Positions 5,365-10,095 of a stretch of DNA of 10,095 nucleotides are shown piece after piece. Positions within the stretch are counted from its first letter, which is position 1, and each line of letters begins with the position of its first letter. The stretch is from positions 1-10,095 of the forward strand of contig CAZMMW010000029.1 in NCBI GenBank assembly GCA_964567515.1. Direction: 5' to 3'. Origin of the DNA: JBBIVB01 sp964567515 (lineage in GTDB: Bacteria; Patescibacteriota; Patescibacteriia; Veblenbacterales; UBA10138). The notes below the pieces were generated by a model, which saw nothing but the letters and a program-made list of their open reading frames with translations, searched no databases and was not told where the DNA came from. The translations under genes were made by a program, and so were the position numbers.

Positions 5365-7188
5365 TTAAAATTCTATTACCTCGCCTGGCCGCACAGAACC
5401 GCTAGTCTTATCAGGAACCGACAGCGGTGGAGTTTTAACCGCTTTATTACCAGAATTAAATGGCATTGGTTTGTTTTTTAGTAATTCGTTTAACGAAACT
5501 GCCTGATCAGTATCTTTAAAAATATCATCATGTGGTATAACTACCGGCTTGTGTTCAAACTTGGATTGAGGTGTGGTAACAGCAGGTTCAGTTTTTTGAA
5601 CCTGATTCGTAGTAAGATTTTTATTTTTACCAGACTCGCTAGTAACGCCAGTTTGAATAACCAAACGTGGTTTAGGTTTAGGAATTAAACCTTGCCTCAT
5701 TTTTTTCATATCTTCTTTGCAATATACCGGCCTAATACCATCGGGTTTAAAAGTCAATAAAACTTGTTTGCCACAAACCCAACAATAATCTTCATACATC
5801 GGCTGATTGGTCTGTTCTTTATCTATATCCTCTTTATACATTTTATCTTCCACAGTTAAACTCTTGCTCTCTTGTCTAGCTGTCTGTTTGAACATTTCTT
5901 CTACTCCGGTCCAACGCAATATTTTATCCTCTACCTCCAGTCGCCCCTTACCATAACGTTCACGTGACACTTTAATCACCTTGTCTTTATTGCCAGTAAC
6001 CTGCGCTACTGGAGGCAAAGTAGTAGCACTAAAAGGTTCGGAAGTAATACCATCAATCATCAACTTTAGATAAATATTGTATTTTGGTAAATTAACCAAA
6101 TCAGTCTGCAAAAAAGTCGGTGTAAATTCTTTTTCTAAAAACTCAGCATCCTCTGCTCCTATTCGGAAAACTATCAGCGTACCAACGTTACCAAAAACCG
6201 CCGCTTTAACCACATCACCCAACTGCTCAATATACTGATGAGCCATAATTAAATTCAAACGGTATTTGCGCGCTTCCGATAAAATATTGGCAAAACTTTC
6301 CGTGACAAAATTTTGAAACTCATCAACGTACAAGAAAAAATCTTGCCGTTGCGACTCATTTATATCGATACGACTCATAGCTGCCAACTGTAATTTGGTA
6401 ATCATCATAGCGCCTAATAATGCTGAATTATCCTCGCCAATTTTACCTTTGGCTAAATCAAATAATAAAATTTTGTGATTATCCATAATATCACGGATAT
6501 CTATGGTGGATTTGGACTGACCAACAATATTACGGATAATGGAAGAGGATAAAAACTGTCCGATTTTGTTTTGAATAGGAGAAATGGCTTCCACTCTAAA
6601 TTTCTCATTATAATTATCATATTCATCTAACCAAAATGACCTCACTACTGGATCTGTTACTTTTTCTAAGACTTTTTTACGATACCTTTTATCAACCAAA
6701 ATACGCGTGATACCCAAAAGAGTAGAACCAGGATATTCCAACAAACTTAAAATAGCGTTACGCAAAATGTATTCCAATCTCGGTCCCCAAGAATCAGCCC
6801 AAATTTTCTTAAACACCCCCACTAAACCGGATGCCACTAAGTGACGATACCTAGGATCTACTGATTCTAAAACATTAAAAGCTATAGGAAAATCTAAATC
6901 CGCTGGATTAAAATAAACTATATCATTAATACGATAAGACGGAATGACTTCTATAATTTTATTAACTAAATCACCATGCGGATCAACTACAGCCACACCC
7001 TTACCAGTTCTAATATCAGCATATATCATATTTTCTAACATGACAGATTTGCCCATGCCGGTTTTACCAATTACATAAACATGGCGGCGACGATCATCTA
7101 ATTTAATGCCAAACTTATAATTATGACCGCGGAAATTGGTCACGGCAAACGGCACTATATCATTTTGTTGTTGTTCTGATTGGCTCAT
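5365..7188 (-). CDS. VirD4/TraG-like FtsK-HerA family ATPase with C-terminal zinc ribbon
   Basis: A probable DNA- or substrate-pumping motor of the type IV coupling-protein/HerA-FtsK class. Walker A is GKTGMGKS (41-48), followed by VVDPHGD (68-73), which is typical of the class. Walker B is FFLYVDEFQNF (284-294), and a sensor-like IMAHQYIEQL follows (314-323). Residues 1-400 form the ATPase core. A short Cys motif comes next (Cys469, Cys472, Cys490) with PDGIRPVYCKED; related ribbons end CKxC, but here the fourth position is Asp493. The tail (about 500-607) is proline-, lysine- and threonine-rich and looks disordered. No transmembrane segment is seen, so membrane attachment probably comes from the partner encoded 3 nt upstream, which has one. 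The gene starts with ATG 3 nt after that partner and ends 3 nt before the isomerase. The substrate (DNA in conjugation, uptake or secretion, or something else) is not shown by sequence. Confidence 0.87.
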   Translation of the reverse strand: MSQSEQQQNDIVPFAVTNFRGHNYKFGIKLDDRRRHVYVIGKTGMGKSVMLENMIYADIRTGKGVAVVDPHGDLVNKIIEVIPSYRINDIVYFNPADLDFPIAFNVLESVDPRYRHLVASGLVGVFKKIWADSWGPRLEYILRNAILSLLEYPGSTLLGITRILVDKRYRKKVLEKVTDPVVRSFWLDEYDNYNEKFRVEAISPIQNKIGQFLSSSIIRNIVGQSKSTIDIRDIMDNHKILLFDLAKGKIGEDNSALLGAMMITKLQLAAMSRIDINESQRQDFFLYVDEFQNFVTESFANILSEARKYRLNLIMAHQYIEQLGDVVKAAVFGNVGTLIVFRIGAEDAEFLEKEFTPTFLQTDLVNLPKYNIYLKLMIDGITSEPFSATTLPPVAQVTGNKDKVIKVSRERYGKGRLEVEDKILRWTGVEEMFKQTARQESKSLTVEDKMYKEDIDKEQTNQPMYEDYCWVCGKQVLLTFKPDGIRPVYCKEDMKKMRQGLIPKPKPRLVIQTGVTSESGKNKNLTTNQVQKTEPAVTTPQSKFEHKPVVIPHDDIFKDTDQAVSLNELLKNKPMPFNSGNKAVKTPPLSVPDKTSGSVRPGEVIEF

Positions 7189-7191
7189 AAT

Positions 7192-8589
7192 TTATTCTAC
7201 AATCGGCAAATTGGTTGGCGCTTTGCCTTTAACTTGAGATCTTGCTTCTATGGTGGGCATCACACGACGCGGCGTTTGTTTTGTAAAAACCGGCAGGGTA
7301 AATGGCGGCTCAGCTTTCTTAAGTTCAGTTTTTCTGACCAAAGGCGCTCTAACGGTCATCACTGGAAAATGATAAACAGTAGCTAACTCTTCGGTATTTA
7401 AAATTCTACCCAAACCAGCACCACGGAAAGGGCTGCGTAATTTATATGCTCTGAGAATTTTTTTCTGTTTTCTAGTAATGCGTTGTTTAGTTAAAATATA
7501 ATCCGCTTTGGTTGTTATTAATTTTGAAGTCTTAAAACCATTTAAATTCAGAGCTGTAAATTGTTTGATGGCGCCTACCACAGCATTCACACCTCTTCCT
7601 TTTAAAAAAGTATCACGACGACCCCAATAAACCATTCTAAATTTCACTCGAAAACCAATTTTAGAAATCTTTCGTTCAATAGCTGCTACTATATCTCGCT
7701 GGCCAGGCGTTAATTTAATAATAGTCGGCACTGCTCCCATTTCATCTTTCTTAGTTTTAGCTTCTTCAGTTGGGGCATAAGGAATTAATGAATCCCCCAT
7801 ATAACGTAGGGTCTCTATAACACCTGATCCTAAATTGGTCCAAGCGCTATGTTTAGCCTTGTATCCTTCAGTAATTTTTTTAACTTCAGCTACCCCCTCT
7901 TCCTTCCATTTATCATCAATGGGGATAATTAATAATTGTAACCACACATCTTCATCTGAATTAATACGAGACAAAATCTCCAACAGCGCCGCCATTGGAT
8001 CTTTAAAATCCTCGGGAGTTTGATGCTCAAAATCAACATAAGTGCGAATAGGATAAATATCCTTATTATCCAAAACAAATTCAGTGCCCCATAGATCATA
8101 TTGCTCCGTATTAAAATCAGAAGGAATACGATCAATATAATCTTCGCTTTCAACAATCTCCGCATCAGGATATTGGGCATAAATTGCCGCCTCTACCAAA
8201 TCCCGATACTGTACTGGCGTACGTATAAAAAATTGAATGTAACCACCCAAAGAAGCAATTTCAAAACTAAACGGCTCTTGATATTGGCCCAACCAGTAAC
8301 ATTGATATTTATTGGGTTTACTATAAGTAGCTGCCAGTGCGGTAAAAACGCTTTCTACCGCCTTGGGTGATTGTTCAGTTTCTTTTGGTACATCAATAGC
8401 TAATAAAACGTATTTTGTTTTATACGTTATATAATCACGACGTTTATTATATAACCTATATAAAAACCACATGGGCACAAATAAACCAAGAAACACCGGC
8501 GGCCCTAAATAGCTTAACATTAAAACTATTAGTTCTCTATCAGACAAGGAACCCAAGTATGATAGGAATTCAAGTAACCCCAAATTCAT
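7192..8589 (-). CDS. membrane-anchored partner of the VirD4-like ATPase
   Basis: A 465-residue protein with one hydrophobic stretch near the N-terminus (about 20-46), followed by a basic YRLYNKRR stop-transfer. Most of the chain is therefore expected in the cytoplasm. Residues 55-150 (AIDVPKE, then SFEIASLGGYIQFFIRTP and AAIYAQYPDAEIVESEDY) resemble the N-terminal domain found before or fused to VirB4/TraG-type ATPases in Gram-positive conjugative elements. The late segment GRILNTEELATVYHFPV (394-410), then PLVRKTELKKAEPP, is also familiar from those proteins. The last 40 residues are proline- and lysine-rich. Together with the ATPase encoded 3 nt downstream, it looks like the two halves of a system elsewhere fused in one chain. 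The start is supported by GGAG (8602-8599) 9 nt upstream, lying inside the last codons of the preceding gene. The family match is from memory of patterns and moderate in strength; the exact role is unknown. Confidence 0.72.
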   Translation of the reverse strand: MNLGLLEFLSYLGSLSDRELIVLMLSYLGPPVFLGLFVPMWFLYRLYNKRRDYITYKTKYVLLAIDVPKETEQSPKAVESVFTALAATYSKPNKYQCYWLGQYQEPFSFEIASLGGYIQFFIRTPVQYRDLVEAAIYAQYPDAEIVESEDYIDRIPSDFNTEQYDLWGTEFVLDNKDIYPIRTYVDFEHQTPEDFKDPMAALLEILSRINSDEDVWLQLLIIPIDDKWKEEGVAEVKKITEGYKAKHSAWTNLGSGVIETLRYMGDSLIPYAPTEEAKTKKDEMGAVPTIIKLTPGQRDIVAAIERKISKIGFRVKFRMVYWGRRDTFLKGRGVNAVVGAIKQFTALNLNGFKTSKLITTKADYILTKQRITRKQKKILRAYKLRSPFRGAGLGRILNTEELATVYHFPVMTVRAPLVRKTELKKAEPPFTLPVFTKQTPRRVMPTIEARSQVKGKAPTNLPIVE

Positions 8590-8593
8590 ATTT

Positions 8594-9724
8594 TTATTCT
8601 CCGGGCGCTAATTGATAACGTCCTTCTAAGGTTCTAAGGAACAATTTACGATTAGTTAAAGCTAAATAAACAGTAGCTGGTTTAATTTGACGCTGTTTTA
8701 AAACTTCAGCCAAGATTTGCTCACGGGTTAATGGTATATTCTTATCTTTTAAAACATTGGTGATCACGTCTACTACTACACCTGGTTTATACCCCCATTC
8801 AGATAAAGCATAAATCCCCCTGCCCACCAAGACAAATCGACGGTCTAATATTAATTCATTATGCACCGTAGGAGCATAAGCGGATTTATGATCAAACTTT
8901 TGTTCATTAATTAAGTTGGCTATTTCCTTAAAATGCAACGGCTGGCCAGACTTTTTCAGCACCAAATAAATTTTATCACTCATTCTCTTTGGAGTAATGG
9001 TTTCCCAGGAAGACAAACCCCATTCGCCATACGGATTTCGTTTAATCAGAGCGCTCACTTCTAACAAATCCAAAATTAAATGTATATCAGTTAAAATACT
9101 GCCTAATGGTCCAACTAATTTTTTATCTAACAATATTTTGCCCAATCCTTCATCTGTCATCGGCTTTCCCGTTTGTTCTAATAAATCAAAAGCTTGCTGT
9201 AATAAATCATCTAATAACGCCCGCGAAGCTGTTTTTAAAATCCAAGCTGGACAATATTTAGGAATTTCGTCCGTTAATGGCCGAATAAAATCGTCTAATA
9301 ATTCTGATAAATAAAAATGAATAACATTAATGGGAATATTCTGGCCCCCTGCTTCACCTAATAACTGCAATAATTTTGCCTCAGTTACAACCCCTTCTTG
9401 GCTTTCAATAGTTTCCATAATCACCATGCGTACCGGTGTTAATACTTCATGCAATTTTGGTGACTGTTTTATTTTATTAACCACTAACTTTTCTATCTGC
9501 CTGACTCTCTCTCTGGTAATTTGAAAAGATTTACCTACGCTTTCTAAAGTTTCTTTTTCTGTACCAGATAAACCAAAACGACGCGTGATAACTTGTGCTT
9601 CGCGTTCAGATAAATGTTTCAATATTTCTCCCAGTACTTCCTGCGGTCGAAATTGTTCTTTACGTGAAAACTGTTGGGTAGTAATTATCTTATCTAGAAT
9701 TGATCCTTGATCATTAATTATCAT
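8594..9724 (-). CDS. sigma region 4 protein with repeated winged-helix (HARE-HTH) modules
   Basis: A 376-residue putative transcription regulator. Residues about 25-87 match sigma-70 region 4: LSEREAQVITRRFGLSG, then ETLESVGKSFQITRERVRQIE, the helix-turn-helix that reads -35 elements. Regions 1-3 of a sigma factor (core binding and -10 recognition) are absent, so it cannot be a complete sigma factor. Downstream are what look like successive winged-helix units near 95-165, 170-240, 247-312 and 314-375. The third (KIYLVLKKSGQPLHFKEIANLINE through GRGIYALSEWGY) has the HARE-HTH look shared with the RNA polymerase delta subunit. It is the first gene after the consensus promoter at 9752-9780 and sits 4 nt before the membrane-protein gene, so it may control its own operon; this is inference. 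The start is fixed by the short 5' leader; no Shine-Dalgarno is visible. Confidence 0.82.
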   Translation of the reverse strand: MIINDQGSILDKIITTQQFSRKEQFRPQEVLGEILKHLSEREAQVITRRFGLSGTEKETLESVGKSFQITRERVRQIEKLVVNKIKQSPKLHEVLTPVRMVIMETIESQEGVVTEAKLLQLLGEAGGQNIPINVIHFYLSELLDDFIRPLTDEIPKYCPAWILKTASRALLDDLLQQAFDLLEQTGKPMTDEGLGKILLDKKLVGPLGSILTDIHLILDLLEVSALIKRNPYGEWGLSSWETITPKRMSDKIYLVLKKSGQPLHFKEIANLINEQKFDHKSAYAPTVHNELILDRRFVLVGRGIYALSEWGYKPGVVVDVITNVLKDKNIPLTREQILAEVLKQRQIKPATVYLALTNRKLFLRTLEGRYQLAPGE

Positions 9725-9727
9725 AAG

Positions 9728-9746
9728 TATAATACCGTATATTATA
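9728..9746. promoter_or_regulatory. small inverted repeat at the predicted transcription start
   Basis: TATAATA (9728-9734) and TATTATA (9740-9746) form perfect 7-bp arms around CCGTA, between the -10 box and the start codon of the sigma-4/HARE gene. The position fits an operator, but the arms are AT-only and chance is a real alternative. Confidence 0.28.
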
Positions 9747-9747
9747 T

Positions 9748-9770
9748 TTTAATTATATCATATAATTAAA
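9748..9770. promoter_or_regulatory. 23-bp palindrome over the -10 box, candidate operator
   Basis: Perfect 11-bp arms TTTAATTATAT (9748-9758) and ATATAATTAAA (9760-9770) flank a single central C (9759). The palindrome covers the -10 box and most of the spacer, where a dimeric repressor would block RNA polymerase. The symmetry is seen directly; operator function is inferred. The AT background lowers its significance. Confidence 0.42.
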
Positions 9771-9780
9771 TTTATGTCAA
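9752..9780 (-). promoter_or_regulatory. consensus sigma-70 type promoter of the four-gene run
   Basis: On the minus strand TTGACA (9780-9775) is followed after exactly 17 nt by TATAAT (9757-9752), a perfect match to the housekeeping consensus in both boxes. Transcription should begin near 9745, giving a leader of about 20 nt before the ATG at 9724. It is expected to drive the sigma-4/HARE gene, the membrane protein, the ATPase and the isomerase (gaps of 4, 3 and 3 nt), and perhaps RuBisCO and AMP phosphorylase by read-through. Confidence 0.85.
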
Positions 9781-9938
9781 ATATACGTAATAGTCTAATA
9801 CCTTTGTGCCACCTAGGAGTTAAAATATGTACACGCCCTATATATAGCCAACTTGATATTAATATCTAATAAGTAACGGCCTTGCTGTTTTTTAAAATAA
9901 GATTTTATCCTTTAAGAAAAAATCAATAAGACAAAAAT
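9781..9938. other. non-coding stretch with no recognised gene
   Basis: No open reading frame of useful size, tRNA or known RNA motif is apparent on either strand. The notable pieces are a 12-bp perfect palindrome GATATTAATATC (9855-9866) and an AGGAG (9815-9819) placed 7 nt before an ATG that opens only six codons (9827-9847). Neither is strong enough to call. Confidence 0.5.
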
Positions 9939-9972
9939 TAGGCGTTTTTGACGGATCAGTCAAAAACGCCTA
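9939..9972 (-). terminator. strong hairpin, probable terminator of an upstream gene
   Basis: A perfect 14-bp stem (9939-9952 with 9959-9972, core GGCGTTTTTGAC) closes a 6-nt loop. On the minus strand it is followed by AATTTTTG, so it best fits an intrinsic terminator for a minus-strand gene lying beyond the right edge, insulating it from the promoter at 9752-9780. The plus-strand side lacks a T tract. Confidence 0.65.
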
Positions 9973-10005
9973 CAAAATCCAATAATTATTCTATTTAGTA
10001 AATTT

Positions 10006-10026
10006 CCCTGCGCCAAGAGCGCAGGG
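10006..10026. other. GC-rich 8-bp stem-loop without T tract
   Basis: CCCTGCGC (10006-10013) and GCGCAGGG (10019-10026) pair perfectly around CAAGA. It stands out in AT-rich surroundings. Neither strand has a proper run of T after it, so it could be an RNA-stabilising structure, part of a small RNA or a factor-assisted terminator. It lies 33 nt from the stronger hairpin at 9939-9972. Confidence 0.5.
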
Positions 10027-10095
10027 TGTTAAAAAACTTATAAATAAAATCAAAATCTTCAATTAATGAATATAAAGATTAAAAATTCTAAGATT

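Noticed and set aside
7929..8180. A separate hydrophobic 83-residue gene on the minus strand.
   Set aside because: It lies entirely inside the membrane-partner gene in another frame, and its hydrophobicity is what an out-of-frame AT-rich reading gives.
9827..9847. Six-codon leader peptide with a well-placed AGGAG on the plus strand.
   Set aside because: No plus-strand promoter with both boxes is visible, no downstream plus-strand gene exists, and such matches occur by chance.

Overview
The window looks like a low-GC bacterial chromosome fragment from the Candidate Phyla Radiation (Patescibacteria, probably Parcubacteria-like). The evidence is a form II/III-type RuBisCO next to AMP phosphorylase and ribose-1,5-bisphosphate isomerase, a VirD4/TraG-like ATPase with a small zinc ribbon, and a sigma region 4 protein carrying HARE-type helix-turn-helix modules. 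A consensus bacterial -35/-10 promoter argues against an archaeal origin. The standard code fits: all seven intact genes end in TAA and none has an in-frame TGA. Every recognisable gene lies on the minus strand, so transcription runs from high to low coordinates.

Right end (9725-10095): a mostly non-coding stretch. It holds two GC-rich hairpins, one of which is probably the terminator of a gene outside the window. It also holds a textbook promoter (TTGACA, 17 nt, TATAAT) overlaid by a long AT palindrome. This promoter drives a run of four genes with gaps of only 3-4 nt: a sigma-region-4/multi-winged-helix regulator, a membrane-anchored protein of a type IV secretion/conjugation-like family, its VirD4/TraG-like ATPase partner, and ribose-1,5-bisphosphate isomerase.

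Middle (759-4434): after an 82-nt AT-rich gap with an inverted repeat come RuBisCO, a decayed HAD-hydrolase gene and AMP phosphorylase. With the isomerase these make the complete AMP pathway: AMP + Pi gives adenine + ribose-1,5-bisphosphate, then ribulose-1,5-bisphosphate, then with CO2 two 3-phosphoglycerate. The HAD gene between RuBisCO and AMP phosphorylase is broken by two frame slips and a nonsense codon, but its remains can be read up to 7 nt before the AMP phosphorylase start.

Left end (1-758): an EamA-type transporter remnant with an internal deletion, a REP/MITE-like hairpin, and a small ferredoxin with three cluster cysteines, probably of [3Fe-4S] type.

Two themes stand out. A nucleotide-salvage and carbon-fixation pathway is physically joined, through its isomerase gene, to what looks like a DNA-translocation ATPase operon. 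The same locus is also shedding accessory genes (HAD, EamA) while the three pathway enzymes stay intact. Any functional link between DNA transport and nucleotide salvage is inference.
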